A stretch of DNA of 64,000 nt from Gemmatimonadota bacterium (GCA_022571515.1 JACZXQ010000004.1:96395-160394); one strand, 5' to 3'; counted from the first letter of the stretch, positions 39,420 to 48,943 are shown. Notes: generated from the letters alone by a model not told the origin. Numbers and translations are program-made.

Positions 39420-40618
39420 CGACCCGGCCTCCCCCCCTCACTCTCGGGATCATCCACGAGGCGCACCACGGCGTCGTGCGCTAGGTAGTGGTGGCCGTCC
39501 ACCAACACGATTTCCCCAGGCTCGACGAACTTCTCGTCGCCTCGCGTGAGTTCGACGAGGAGTTCGTTCTCCCGCCCTGTGGTCACGTAGCGCCACTCCG
39601 CGCGGCCGTTCCTGCCATCGGCATCAGGGTGGTACACGAACACGATCTTCCGCCCGTCACGCTCCAGGATCGCCCGCCTCTCGACCAAGATCCTGTCAGG
39701 AAACGCCTGGGCGTCGATCTTCACCCGGGCGTACATGCCGGGTTTGATCCGCCCGCCGGGATTCGACAGGAGGACCGTCACGCGCGCCGTGCGATTGCCG
39801 GGATCCACCTTGGGATTGATGGTCGCTACGGTGCCTTCGAAGATCTCACCGGGAAACGCAGCGAAGTCCACGAAGGCTTTCCGGCCCTCCGCCAACAACC
39901 CGATCTCCCCCTCGAGCACCTGCACCTCGACCTTGATCGGATCCAAGTCCACGACCGTGAGTAACTCTGCGCCCGCGGATACCCATTGGCCTGCAACGAC
40001 CAGGAGATCCGCCACACGGCCTCCGAACGGGGCGCGCACGGTCGTTCTTGCCAGATCGAGTGCCGCCTGCCTGAGCGTGACCTCGGCCTGATTCAACCCG
40101 CTTCGGACCCTCGCGAGGCGGTCGCGTTGCGCCCGAACCATCGGATCCTCGATTCCGTCGTCCCCAAGGATCATGCGTTGGTATTCAGCCTGTTTGTCCT
40201 CGAGGTCACTCTGCGCCTTGGCCACCTCCATCGCGTACTCGGTCGTGTCGATCTGTACCAACCCCTGGTTGCCACGGACGCGCGCGTTCTCGCGCACGGG
40301 CACGTTCATGACCTGACCCTCCACGCGCGACGTCAGGGTCGCCTCTCGGATAGCGGCTGCTTGGCCGGCTGCCGTCACGGTGACCCACAGTGTGTCCAGC
40401 GTAGCCGAGGAACCCGTCACGGGCTGGGGAACGTCGGTGGAGAACTGCCGACCCGCGGAGGTCGTGGGCGCCTCACCGTCTACCACTCCGATGGCTCCAG
40501 CGCCGCCCCCGTCACTCGCGTCCGGCGCAAATCGGAGATAGATGCCGGCGCCGGCGATGCTCAGCACGACACCGACGGTTACGAGGCTCAATGTCCGGGT
40601 GGAGTACGTCATGGTCAT
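39416..40618 (-). CDS. RND efflux periplasmic adaptor (membrane-fusion protein)
   Basis: 400 aa. N-terminal signal anchor (residues ~8-28), lipoyl/barrel-sandwich halves (Q-V-M-N-V-P-V-R-E-N-A-R-V and T-T-V-R-A-P-F-G-G-R-V), a coiled-coil hairpin between them and a beta-barrel with I-x-P-x-V-D-P-x-[NT]-R-T-x-x-V. Links permease and TolC. First gene of the four-gene operon; the start at 40618 gives the signal anchor, with GAAGG 9 nt upstream. Confidence 0.92.
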   Translation of the reverse strand: MTMTYSTRTLSLVTVGVVLSIAGAGIYLRFAPDASDGGGAGAIGVVDGEAPTTSAGRQFSTDVPQPVTGSSATLDTLWVTVTAAGQAAAIREATLTSRVEGQVMNVPVRENARVRGNQGLVQIDTTEYAMEVAKAQSDLEDKQAEYQRMILGDDGIEDPMVRAQRDRLARVRSGLNQAEVTLRQAALDLARTTVRAPFGGRVADLLVVAGQWVSAGAELLTVVDLDPIKVEVQVLEGEIGLLAEGRKAFVDFAAFPGEIFEGTVATINPKVDPGNRTARVTVLLSNPGGRIKPGMYARVKIDAQAFPDRILVERRAILERDGRKIVFVYHPDADGRNGRAEWRYVTTGRENELLVELTRGDEKFVEPGEIVLVDGHHYLAHDAVVRLVDDPESEGGRPGR

Positions 40619-40805
40619 GTCGCCAACCTTCGAGTTGGACCAGGCTTCCGCCCACGGAGCGGTAACCGTGTCTGTGATGCGCTCCTGAGCGAGAGCGTTG
40701 CACGGCAACTACACTTGTAGATCAACATGCGGGAACGACCACCATTTTCGATGGCCCTGGGGGGGGCACCCGACCTATACAGCACTAGCCAGCGGGAGGG
40801 TCCTG

Positions 40806-42041
40806 CTAGGTGGACACACCCTCCGCCGAGGTTCCCCCGCCGTAGCGGTTCTCGATGTACTCGTCGAGAATCGCCTTGAACTCCTCGACCAGGCCATCCC
40901 CCTTCAGCGTCGTGTAGTGCTCGCCGTCCACGTAGACCGGGGCCTTGGGCTCTTCAAACGTGCCAGGTAGAGAGATTCCGATGTTGGCACGCTTCGACTC
41001 CCCGGGGCCGTTGACCACGCACCCCATGACGGCCACCTCCAGTTCCTCGACGCCGGGGTACTCGGTCTTCCAGAACGCGATCCGCTCTCGTATGTGACCC
41101 TGGATGTCCTGGGCCATCTCCTGAAAGAACGTGCTGGTCGTCCGGCCGCACCCAGGGCACGCCGTGACCTGCGGCTCGAAGCTGCGGATTCCCAGCGATT
41201 GCAGGATTTGCTGGGCGATGCGCACCTCCTCTGTTCGGTCCCCACCCGGCTCCGGCGTGAGCGACACTCTGATGGTGTCGCCGATCCCCTCGGTCAGCAG
41301 AGGACCCAGCCCGGCGGTCGTCGCAACGATCCCCTTCGCGCCCATGCCGGCCTCGGTCAGCCCGAGGTGGAGCGGGTAGTCGCTCAAGGTGGCCAATTGG
41401 CGGTAGACCATGATCAGTTCGGACACGCCCGAGACCTTGGCGCTCAACACGATCTTGTCGTGGTCGAGGCCGGTCTCTTCGGCCAATGCCGCCGAGCGCA
41501 TCGCGCTCTCGATCAACGCATCCCGCAGCACCTGCGCGGCGTCCTTGGGTTGTTCTGCCTTGGCGTTGGCGTCCATCAGTTCGGTCAGCAGGCGTTGATC
41601 GAGCGACCCCCAATTGACGCCGATTCTCACGGGTCTGTCGTTGTCGACGGCGACCTGGATGATGTCCTGAAAATTCGCGTCCCGGTGTTTGGTCCCCACG
41701 TTGCCCGGGTTGATGCGGTATTTTGCCAGTGCCTGGGCGGTCTGCGGATGCTTGGTGAGCAGTAGGTGCCCGTTGTAGTGGAAGTCGCCGATGATCGGAG
41801 AGGCACACCCCATATCAGCGAGGCGCTCGACGATTTCGGGCACCGCCAGCGCGGCCGCCTCGTTGTTCACGGTCACCCGCACCATCTCGCTACCGGCGTC
41901 GGCGAGGGCTTTGACCTGAGCAACCGTGGCCCCGACGTCGGCCGTGTCCGTATTCGTCATGGATTGGACGACGACCGGGTTCGTGCCACCGACCCTCACA
42001 CCACCGATGTCGACTTCGACGCTTTTTCTACGATTCCACAC
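40806..42041 (-). CDS. ispG: 4-hydroxy-3-methylbut-2-en-1-yl diphosphate synthase
   Basis: 411 aa. Iron-sulfur enzyme of the MEP isoprenoid pathway, reducing MEcPP to HMBPP. N-terminal TIM-barrel with R-x-x-x-x-V-x-[IV]-G-x-V-x-[IV]-G-G-x-x-P-[VI]-x-V-Q-S-M-T-N-T, and C-terminal domain with the cluster cysteines in A-C-P-G-C-G-R-T and [10 protein letters not shown]. Bacterial one-piece form. Monocistronic. Confidence 0.96.
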   Translation of the reverse strand: MWNRRKSVEVDIGGVRVGGTNPVVVQSMTNTDTADVGATVAQVKALADAGSEMVRVTVNNEAAALAVPEIVERLADMGCASPIIGDFHYNGHLLLTKHPQTAQALAKYRINPGNVGTKHRDANFQDIIQVAVDNDRPVRIGVNWGSLDQRLLTELMDANAKAEQPKDAAQVLRDALIESAMRSAALAEETGLDHDKIVLSAKVSGVSELIMVYRQLATLSDYPLHLGLTEAGMGAKGIVATTAGLGPLLTEGIGDTIRVSLTPEPGGDRTEEVRIAQQILQSLGIRSFEPQVTACPGCGRTTSTFFQEMAQDIQGHIRERIAFWKTEYPGVEELEVAVMGCVVNGPGESKRANIGISLPGTFEEPKAPVYVDGEHYTTLKGDGLVEEFKAILDEYIENRYGGGTSAEGVST

Positions 42042-42257
42042 GATCGCGCAATTCCGACTTCCGTTCAGGAATCCTTGCCCATTCCCGGGCCTCAGCAGAC
42101 TGTCCCGAACTTACCGAGGCCGGTACCCCCGTCCAAGCTCGACGACCCGGGCACCCCCAACGTGCGCCGGCCGGAACCGTCACTCCGATCGGGGGTGTTA
42201 CGGGTTCGATTTCCGCGCGAGGAGCGCACCCGACGGACCTAACTGCTGGAGGGAAAC

Positions 42258-42464
42258 TTGTCCGACGTGAAGATTACTGTCTCCGAGAACGGCTCATACA
42301 AGGTCGAGGGAGACGTGGCCCTCTTCGACTTCGAAGGCAATGTGATCGAGACACGCGAAGGGAAGCCCTTCTTTCTCTGCCGCTGCGGAGAGTCGTCCAA
42401 CAAGCCCTTCTGTGATGGCACCCACAAGACGTGCGGATTCGACGGGCGATTGGCGGAGCGGTAA
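42258..42464 (+). CDS. CDGSH iron-sulfur domain protein
   Basis: 68 aa. The cluster motif C-R-C-G-E-S-S-N-K-P-F-C-D-G-T-H-K provides three Cys and one His for a 2Fe-2S cluster, as in mitoNEET-type proteins. No membrane segment. Electron or cluster transfer role presumed. TTG start with GGAGGG six bases upstream. Confidence 0.92.
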   Translation: MSDVKITVSENGSYKVEGDVALFDFEGNVIETREGKPFFLCRCGESSNKPFCDGTHKTCGFDGRLAER

Positions 42465-42474
42465 CCAGACGAAA

Positions 42475-42504
42475 GGCGCCGGGACCGTTTCCGGCCCCGA
42501 CGCC
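42475..42504. terminator. Probable bidirectional hairpin between convergent genes
   Basis: A 13-bp stem with two mismatches and a TTTC loop lies between the convergent CDGSH and metalloprotease genes. Only a weak T-run follows on either strand, so termination is probable but unproved. Confidence 0.4.
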
Positions 42505-42547
42505 CCTGTTTGCCTAGTGCGCCCGTCTCAGTCCATCACAAGGGGTC

Positions 42548-45079
42548 CTACTCGTCCCCATCCAGAATACGCTCGATCTCCATACGGAGGTCCCGCAGGT
42601 GAAGGCGCGTCATCGCGTCACCAGCGCGCTCGATGGCCGCCTCGCACAGCGCGTCCAGCTCCACCAACTCTCCCCGTAGCACTGGACGCTGGTCGGACTC
42701 CCAGTGGGGCTGCTGCTGGCCACCCCGTCCTCTCCGGCCACCGCCCGCCTCCCCAGCCGGCGGTGGGTTCAGCTGGCGCTCGACGGTCTCCAGGAAGGCC
42801 CGCTGGAGATTCCGGCGGTACACGTCGATGGTGACCGTACTCTCGTTCAGTTCGCCCCAGATCGCGCCACGCAGACCCTCCATGAGGTCAGCCGCCGTGT
42901 AGACCTCCGAAGAGTTCCGGGCCAGGGCCTCGTACTCGGAGAGCCGATCCATACGACCCTTGTTCAGAAGCGTGGTGATCACGCGTCCCTGGGCCCGCCT
43001 CAGCCGCGGAATCACGCCCGCGGCCTCGATCCGGGCCAGGATCTCGGTGTCGACGAACATATCGGGGGTCTGGAAGGCGTTGTCCGCCAAGAAGGCAACC
43101 GCCTCTTCCTGACGCTCCTTGCTGACCGGCTCGAAGCGGGGGCCCGTGCCCAGGCGCTCCTGCGTCTCGGCGCCGCCAACCACGGCGGCCACGTGGCCCA
43201 TGTAGCGGCCCCACTGGCTCACCGCCTGGCCGTACAGCTCGTTGAGCTGCGAGTAATCCTTGCCCTCCTTCTCGGTGACGTCGACCATCATGTCCATGAC
43301 CCGCTGGAGGTTCTTCAGCGCGAGCGTGCTGGAGTAGACGACGTCCGCGTCACCCACGGCTTCGGTCAGCGCGCCCGGATCGTTGGGCGAGTCCGAGGTG
43401 GTCCAACGGAGCCATGGCTTCGTGTCCTGCTCCCTCGCCCACTCGTTCAGCGTCTCCAGCTCGTCCTCGGGCGTGTGGGCGCCGGGTACGGGCGCGTAGC
43501 CCCAGTGGACCGCGAAGCGGTCGTAGGGGCCGATACGCGGCACTAGCAACTCCACCGGGATGTTGTCCTCGGGCTGTGCCACGTAGTTCATCCGCGAGTA
43601 GTCCATGAGCGTGGACACGTGGCCCATGCGGCGCAGGAACGACACGCTCCGCAAGCTGTCGGCCGGGTACTGTGAGCTGGCCTTCATGTTGTGCGGCAGC
43701 CCAATCGAGTGCCCGACCTCGTGAGTGACCACGTACTGTACGAGCCTGCCCATCAAGTCGTCGGGGAGCGGAAGCGTCTGGGCACGCTCGTCCAGCGGAG
43801 CCACCTGAATGAAATACCAGTTCGTGAGCAGATTCATGATGTTGTGATACATCCTCACTTCACCCTTGAGAATCTGCCCAGAACGCGGATCGACGATCTG
43901 ACCGCCATTGGCGTTCTGGGTGGTCGACGGCAGCCAGTAGATCGCCGAATAACGCGCGTCGAACATCGAGAAGTCGGGATCCTCTTCCTTGGTGGGCGCG
44001 ATCCTGCCGAAGATCGCGTTTGTGAAGCCCGCCTCCTCGAAGGCCTCCTGCCACCTGTCCACACCCGCCTTGACCCAAGGCTGCAGCCATTCGGGCGTGG
44101 CGGGATCGATCCAGTAGATGATCGGCTCGACGGGGTCGGAGAGCGCACGCTCCGGGTTCTTCTTCTCGAGCCGGAAGCGCCTGATGATGCGCCGGGTCTC
44201 CGCCCGATGGTCTGTCCCACCGTAATCGACGTACCGGTTGCTGTTGAACCCGACCCGGGCATCGTGGAGCCTGGCCATCATCGGCTCGTCCGGAAGGCGC
44301 CGCATGCTCCAGTGGAGGGTGGCGGTCTGAGCGCTGGACCTAGCGGCGCCACCCCCGCGCCCTCCCGGCGCCGGAGGAGCAGGTGGCCCACCACCGCGAC
44401 CACCCGTGGTGGGGCGAGAGCTCCCCGTCTGCACGGCCTCGACCTCGATGTTGTCGGGGAACGGAGCCACGTGCTCGATCCAGGAGCGGTTCGACTGGAC
44501 GCCCTCGATACTACCCATCTCGGTGTTCGTCGACGTGTAGAGGCTCGTCACCTCGATGACCGCCGCGCTGTCCGGTCCAAACGCCGCGACAGAAAAGCGG
44601 GCGATGATCGGTCCCTGCCGCATGCGATCCACGTTGCGGGAGAGGTTGGACTCTCCAGCGGCGGCGGCCGCGTAGAGGCGCTCCTTGAGCACGACGTGGT
44701 TCCCGTCACGCTCCCACACCACGAAGCGGTTCATGCGGGAGCCGCCGGTGAAGCTCGACGTCGCGCGGCTGTCGGCCACGACACGCCCGATCAGAAGCAT
44801 CTCCTTGCCCAACTCCCGCTCGGGGATCTCGAAGAAGAGATCCTCTCCGACCATGTGGGTCTTGAACATCCCCTCGCGAGTCACGGCTTCTTCGGTGATG
44901 ACCTCGTCGTAGGCCTTGGGTCCCGAAGACTCCTCCTGGTCCCTCCCCCCCCGTCCCCCTTGGCCACCGCCGGGGGGACCCTGAAGGGACAGGGTGGCTG
45001 CCGCGGCGGGCGGGCTTTCCCAAGTCATCCCGACGGTCATGACTGCCGCAAGCATCGTAAGTGTGTGGCGTAGGCGCAT
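42548..45079 (-). CDS. Secreted zinc metalloprotease (DUF5117/DUF5118, M10-like)
   Basis: 843 aa. Signal peptide (residues 1-28), a beta-rich DUF5118/5117 N-terminal part, then the metzincin zinc motif H-E-V-G-H-S-I-G-L-P-H-N near residue 450 with a following methionine turn (S-T-L-M-D-Y-S), then a helical C-terminal domain. Low-complexity Gly-rich stretches occur at ~28-50, ~225-255 and near the C-terminus. The start at 45079 follows GGAGG. Probably degrades extracellular protein. Last backbone gene before the cassette array. Confidence 0.88.
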   Translation of the reverse strand: MRLRHTLTMLAAVMTVGMTWESPPAAAATLSLQGPPGGGQGGRGGRDQEESSGPKAYDEVITEEAVTREGMFKTHMVGEDLFFEIPERELGKEMLLIGRVVADSRATSSFTGGSRMNRFVVWERDGNHVVLKERLYAAAAAGESNLSRNVDRMRQGPIIARFSVAAFGPDSAAVIEVTSLYTSTNTEMGSIEGVQSNRSWIEHVAPFPDNIEVEAVQTGSSRPTTGGRGGGPPAPPAPGGRGGGAARSSAQTATLHWSMRRLPDEPMMARLHDARVGFNSNRYVDYGGTDHRAETRRIIRRFRLEKKNPERALSDPVEPIIYWIDPATPEWLQPWVKAGVDRWQEAFEEAGFTNAIFGRIAPTKEEDPDFSMFDARYSAIYWLPSTTQNANGGQIVDPRSGQILKGEVRMYHNIMNLLTNWYFIQVAPLDERAQTLPLPDDLMGRLVQYVVTHEVGHSIGLPHNMKASSQYPADSLRSVSFLRRMGHVSTLMDYSRMNYVAQPEDNIPVELLVPRIGPYDRFAVHWGYAPVPGAHTPEDELETLNEWAREQDTKPWLRWTTSDSPNDPGALTEAVGDADVVYSSTLALKNLQRVMDMMVDVTEKEGKDYSQLNELYGQAVSQWGRYMGHVAAVVGGAETQERLGTGPRFEPVSKERQEEAVAFLADNAFQTPDMFVDTEILARIEAAGVIPRLRRAQGRVITTLLNKGRMDRLSEYEALARNSSEVYTAADLMEGLRGAIWGELNESTVTIDVYRRNLQRAFLETVERQLNPPPAGEAGGGRRGRGGQQQPHWESDQRPVLRGELVELDALCEAAIERAGDAMTRLHLRDLRMEIERILDGDE

Positions 45080-45213
45080 GCTGTCTTCCTCCGGTGGGCG
45101 TGTAGTCCCATCGACCCCCCGCACCGCAAGCCGGGCAGGGCCAAGTGGGATGGGGAGTTAGGCTCCGCACGAGAGACACGCCAGGGGGTTGAGATGCTGA
45201 GGGGGAAGCACCA

Positions 45214-45380
45214 CTAAGCGAGCCTCATGTCGCACCGATCGATCTCCGGGCCATATCCGTCGGGTACCTGCGTCTCGACGACGAAGCCGAGGCGCTCGTG
45301 GAACCCGGCGGCATGCAGTCTCTGAGCTTCACCGGAGGATTGATCTTCCTTCGGGCGGTCGTCTCGTCGGTGCGCGCGCT
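45214..45380 (-). pseudogene. Remnant of a GNAT acetyltransferase (C-terminal end only)
   Basis: On the minus strand a frame ending at TAG 45214 reads A-A-G-F-H-E-R-L-G-F-V-V-E and ends D-R-C-D-M-R-L-A, the typical last strands of a GNAT acetyltransferase (the F-Y-x-[KR]-x-G-F motif). No acetyl-CoA-binding P-loop or start codon precedes it before the first attC-like site, so only ~50 residues survive. It lies at the boundary of the array and may be the decayed last cassette. Confidence 0.55.
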
Positions 45381-45427
45381 GTTGGAGCCCAGGAAGGCAC
45401 CACCACCCACCGCGTAGCGGTTTAGTT

Positions 45428-45574
45428 CAACGGGCAAGGCGCTCCCGGCTCGGAGGTGCGTATGCCAGTGCTCACCGCAGTGCCCCGAAGGGCCGGGCCC
45501 GTCGCTTACTCGAAGCTACCTTCCCCTGCGCGACAGCGCGTCCCAAGGGCCCGTGCGGGAGAGCGGCGTTATGG
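45428..45574. repeat. attC-like site S1 (array boundary)
   Basis: Left end AACGGGC, right end GCGTTATGG. The L arms GCGCTCCCG and CGGGAG pair near the ends. The central part (CCGAAGGGCC..CGTCGCTTACTC) is shared with S14 only. Its right-end bases GTTATGGGATGTG match, inverted and imperfectly, the bases left of S2. Leftmost site of the array. Confidence 0.75.
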
Positions 45575-45636
45575 GATGTGACGTGGCCGTCCTCAGCTGA
45601 CCGTCGGCTTGTTCCTAGGCACTCATCTTGAGCGAG

Positions 45637-46626
45637 CTACCTTCGCTTGAGCAGGTAAATGTGAGTGACGTCTAGCGAGTCTCGTTTAGTAGTGACCAGA
45701 TAGTCGCCTCGTGCATCCCGGACGCCACGCTCGGCCACGTACATGAGCGTGTTCAGGTCGCGATCAAGGACGATGTACGACCCTGTCTTCTCCTTCTCAT
45801 TCTTGGCCCAAACCTCAACCCAGATGCGCTCGTCTGCGTCGATGAAGACCTTGTACGCATTGTACGGAAGCTCTACTCGAGCACGCTCGGATCCGTCTGC
45901 GTTCAACGCAACCAGCCAGTTCTCCTCATTCTTGACGATGGCCACCGTACCGTGACGCGCGTCGGCCCCGACACCGTCCCCACTCAACGTCACGGAGCCG
46001 GTCGTGTTGCCAGATCGGCGCTCCCTGTATCCAACGATGGGAGGGACGTCCTCGTAGGACCACAGCACACCGTGATCCGGCGAGTAGGCCCTGAACCCCT
46101 GCTTGAGTTCTTGCGTCTCGTTGAGAGTCCAGCCCAGCCTTTCCCGGAAGTGCGCCACCAGCACACCCGAATCGAGCAATCCTCGTGGAAGAGCGAATCC
46201 CTGGTCATCGATGATAAACTCTCGATATCGCCGGGCTTCCAGCAGCTCCCCGCTTAGCGAACGTGTGGCTGCCTGTCCCCCCTGTGACGCCGTGTAGATC
46301 ACACCGTTGCTCTCGCTGAACCAGAGCTGCCTCCCACCGAACTCCCCCGGACCCTCGCCGCCTTTGTCACGCACCTGCCACCCTGCCCCGGATAGCAGGT
46401 CGACGGCAGTCAGACTGCCACCTCTACTGTCCGCGTAAAGCACTGTGCTCTCGTCGATCAGCTGCAAGCCGAGCGGTACCTCGTAGATGAACAGTGGGTT
46501 GGCCTCATCGGGCTGGCCAACCTCCGCCACCGTGTCGTAGGCAACATCTGCCACGAAAGTCGCGTCGCTCTCCGGCGTCGCGCAGGCACCGATAAGCAGG
46601 AGGCCAAACGCGAGCAGTGTTTTCAT
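45637..46626 (-). CDS. 6-bladed beta-propeller lipoprotein (cassette 1)
   Basis: 329 aa. Lipobox L-I-G-A-C with Cys15, then repeated ~45-residue beta-rich blades; the second carries G-G-E-G-P-G-E-F, the motif shared by the propeller genes of this array. It ends Y-L-L-K-R-R. Such lipoproteins are common in Bacteroidota and Gemmatimonadota; their ligands are unknown. The start at 46626 is preceded by GGAGGCG; the open frame reaches further back into site S2 without family sequence. Sole gene between S1 and S2. No catalytic motif is seen. Confidence 0.82.
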   Translation of the reverse strand: MKTLLAFGLLLIGACATPESDATFVADVAYDTVAEVGQPDEANPLFIYEVPLGLQLIDESTVLYADSRGGSLTAVDLLSGAGWQVRDKGGEGPGEFGGRQLWFSESNGVIYTASQGGQAATRSLSGELLEARRYREFIIDDQGFALPRGLLDSGVLVAHFRERLGWTLNETQELKQGFRAYSPDHGVLWSYEDVPPIVGYRERRSGNTTGSVTLSGDGVGADARHGTVAIVKNEENWLVALNADGSERARVELPYNAYKVFIDADERIWVEVWAKNEKEKTGSYIVLDRDLNTLMYVAERGVRDARGDYLVTTKRDSLDVTHIYLLKRR

Positions 46627-46671
46627 GCCGGGACGCCTCCGTGGACATTCTCTGAGTCCGTAGGCCATGTC

Positions 46672-46734
46672 CGATACCGGGCTAATGTACTCCCGGCACG
46701 GAGTGAGCGCCCGCGCGGGAGTTTGGCGTTACCC
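46672..46734. repeat. attC-like site S2 (short form)
   Basis: Only 63 bp: left end degenerate TACCGGGC, arms ACTCCCGG and CGCGGGAG, right end GGCGTTACCCG. The central loop found in the other sites is absent. Confidence 0.7.
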
Positions 46735-46810
46735 GAACACACCCTCCTTCTCGATTCGTAACACCCACCATACTGCGATCTGGAGAGAGGGAGGAGTTGA
46801 GCGCCCTCGC

Positions 46811-47566
46811 TCACCTCGTCCAGATCATCACGATACCGCAGAAGGCGTCCGTGCCTCGGTGCTGGACCGGCGCCCCCACTCCACCCGCGCCCGGGTAGAC
46901 CTCGACGCCAATCACCCGATCTGGATTCACCAAGAAGTCCAGGTCGGCCCCTCCCTCGGAATTCAACTTGAAGCCGTCCAGCACGAGCTTCAGACGGCAG
47001 TTCGGCCGATACGAGCGTAGGCTCGTTATCGTGGCCTCGCCCGACCGACCGCGCCGCACGGCAACTCCGGGCACTTTTCGCAGCAGGTCGGTCACGAAGG
47101 TCGGGCGCCACCTCTGGATCTCCTTCTCGTCGAAGAAGTACCCCGGAGCATAGGCTTGCCGACGGTAGAAGCCCTCGTCCTCGAGCTTCATCCGGACTCG
47201 CTCAGGCGTCACCACCAACGCATCCAACTCCACGGGCAGCGGCACCATACGCAGCAGCAACTCGACGGACCCCACTTCCCGGAGTGAAAACGTCTCACTA
47301 AAGATCTCGCCGTAGGCCAGGCGGTCAGCGTACAACCGATACACACCGGCTCGCGGCGCCCTCAGGAAGAAACGCCCCACCGAGTCGCTCTCGGCCCAAG
47401 CCACCGCGGTGTCCGTGCTGTCCAGCAGCATGATGGCAGCGGTGGATACGGGCACCTCGGTGAGGTCGTCGATAACCAAGCCCGCGATGGCCTGCGCACC
47501 GAGCGTCTCCGGCGTGGTGAGGGAGGCCAGAAGGACCATCGTACCGTAGAGGCGACGCAGCATCAT
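46811..47566 (-). CDS. Secreted carboxypeptidase-regulatory-like plus TonB-plug-like protein (cassette 2)
   Basis: 251 aa. Signal peptide ending G-A-Q (residue ~24), then a carboxypeptidase-regulatory-like beta-sandwich (~25-115: I-A-G-L-V-I-D-D, S-D-S-V-G-R-F-F-L-R), then a plug-like domain (E-I-Q-R-W, T-D-L-L-R-K-V-P-G-V) ending at I-V-M-I-W-T-R. This is the N-terminal layout of a TonB-dependent receptor with no barrel; the short stand-alone form recurs in Gemmatimonadota. It may act as a soluble partner or be a truncated receptor. Start 47566 (or 47563) with AGGATGGG upstream. Sole gene of its cassette. Confidence 0.78.
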   Translation of the reverse strand: MMLRRLYGTMVLLASLTTPETLGAQAIAGLVIDDLTEVPVSTAAIMLLDSTDTAVAWAESDSVGRFFLRAPRAGVYRLYADRLAYGEIFSETFSLREVGSVELLLRMVPLPVELDALVVTPERVRMKLEDEGFYRRQAYAPGYFFDEKEIQRWRPTFVTDLLRKVPGVAVRRGRSGEATITSLRSYRPNCRLKLVLDGFKLNSEGGADLDFLVNPDRVIGVEVYPGAGGVGAPVQHRGTDAFCGIVMIWTR

Positions 47567-47759
47567 TGCCCATCCTGAATGAGGACGACGGCTGGCCCTT
47601 GGGTTACGCGGAACCGATGATAGCCGAGCGGGCCATCCGCTGACTCGACCAGGGCAGGCTTCCAAGATGTGTTCGCTCGCTCCGGGGCACGAGAGTCCTG
47701 CAGCAACCAACACCGTCGGGCTTCTACGAACCTCCGAACCTCATGCTGTGGGGTGTTCG

Positions 47760-47934
47760 GGTAACGGGCTAACCGACTCAAGACGCGGAGCGCCGCGACC
47801 TATACGTATAAACCTATCTCAACTATACGTACGCGGTGCGGAGTGTCCGCGAAGCGGCCGGGCCCTTGTTGGGATCAACCTACCGTGCTCGCAGCGGAAG
47901 CACCAAGGGCCCGTGCGGGAGCCCGGCGTTTTCG
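47760..47934. repeat. attC-like site S3
   Basis: TAACGGGC at 47762; right end GGCGTTTTCG. Has the common core GATCAACCTA and an additional inner hairpin around two TACGTA motifs (47795-47835). Its left flank GTGTTCGGGTAAC is the exact inverted complement of the first 13 bases right of S2. Confidence 0.85.
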
Positions 47935-47956
47935 GATGATGGCCCCGGTCGCCGAA

Positions 47957-48589
47957 TCAGTAGCAATCGTGAAACCAATCCGCATCCAAGCGGAGGAAGG
48001 CACGGACAACAGCGCCGAGCTGAGCTCCGGGCGAGGGAGAGACAGCATAGACCGTCTTGCCCAGCCCCCTCGCAGCCTCGACCGCCGGAGTAAAGTCGCC
48101 GTCAGCCGACAAGAGGTAGGCTGCGTCGAACTCATCTCGGTGGGCCATCGAGACGAGATCTACAGCCAACATCACGTCGACGGCCTTCTCAACCATCACT
48201 TCTGAAGAGGTGTGCCGTGTGGCCATCTCCATCAGATCGTGGAAAACACCCATATCGATGCGTACGGCGAGCCCACTGAGGTACCTCCGAAGCTCTAGCG
48301 CGGCCTCGTTCCTAACGGTTCGGCTCTCAATGCGACCAAGGTGCACCGAGATCCGCGGGTCGGTGGCTTGCAACCCCGAGAGGAAGCGTCGTTGGTCAGC
48401 GTAGAGGCGTGGATTCCTCGCCTGCTGGACCTTTCCGATGTAGTAGCGGGTGCCAAGCCACTCCCGGGGACCCACCAGTTTCTCAGAGATCTTGGCGTAG
48501 TCGAGTCGACCGAGGTCCCGAACGCCGAGCCCGGACAAGGAGTGATACCAGTTGTTTCCGTCAACGAAAAGGACAGCTCGGTCCGCCAA
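47957..48589 (-). CDS. NYN-domain protein (LabA/DUF88-like, cassette 3)
   Basis: 210 aa, cytoplasmic. PIN-like NYN fold: V-L-F-V-D-G-N-N-W at residues 6-14, E-K-A-V-D-V-M-L-A-V-D-L near 130 and L-S-A-D-G-D-F-T-P at ~155, supplying the four conserved acidic residues of metal-dependent RNases. Substrate unknown; similar proteins occur in defence and RNA-processing settings. TTG start with AGGAG nine bases upstream. A terminator hairpin lies directly before the RBS, leaving no room for another promoter. Confidence 0.88.
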   Translation of the reverse strand: MADRAVLFVDGNNWYHSLSGLGVRDLGRLDYAKISEKLVGPREWLGTRYYIGKVQQARNPRLYADQRRFLSGLQATDPRISVHLGRIESRTVRNEAALELRRYLSGLAVRIDMGVFHDLMEMATRHTSSEVMVEKAVDVMLAVDLVSMAHRDEFDAAYLLSADGDFTPAVEAARGLGKTVYAVSPSPGAQLGAVVRAFLRLDADWFHDCY

Positions 48590-48602
48590 GAAGGACTCCT
48601 AG

Positions 48603-48656
48603 AAAAAAAACCCCGGCGTGTGGCCGAAGCCAGACACCGGGGGGATAAAGCCCGGT
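48603..48656 (-). promoter_or_regulatory. Putative transcription attenuator in the leader of the NYN gene
   Basis: On the minus strand a 14-15 bp GC-rich hairpin with a TTC loop (48611-48642) is followed by eight T (48603-48610), a textbook intrinsic terminator, ending 14 nt before the TTG start. Overlapping its 5' arm, ACCGGG and CCCGGT (48636-48656) form an alternative 6-bp hairpin that would disrupt the terminator. Mutually exclusive structures upstream of the RBS suggest attenuation; the signal is unknown. Confidence 0.6.
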
Positions 48657-48755
48657 ACCCCGTGGGACACCAGGTAAAATAAAGATCGTCCTCTCCCGTA
48701 CCCGCAGTCAAGGACGACTTGGGCCTCGCGCATGAATCTGTGGGCCACTGTCACC

Positions 48756-48923
48756 TAACGGGCTAATGGGCTCCCGACCGGAGCGCCGCGACGTATACGT
48801 ATGAATCGAACTCAATCGTACGTACGCGGTAGGTCCGCGAAGCGGCCAGGCCCTTGTTGGGATCAACCTACGGTGTTCGCAGCAAATACACCAAGGGGCC
48901 GTGCGGGATGCTCAGCGTTATCG
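48756..48923. repeat. attC-like site S4
   Basis: TAACGGGC at 48756, right end AGCGTTATCG. Common core GATCAACCTA plus the TACGTA-containing inner hairpin. Flanks only moderately match their partners (T-G-G-C-C-C shared with the right end of S3). Confidence 0.82.
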
Positions 48924-48943
48924 GGTGTACGCCCGGATCAAGC

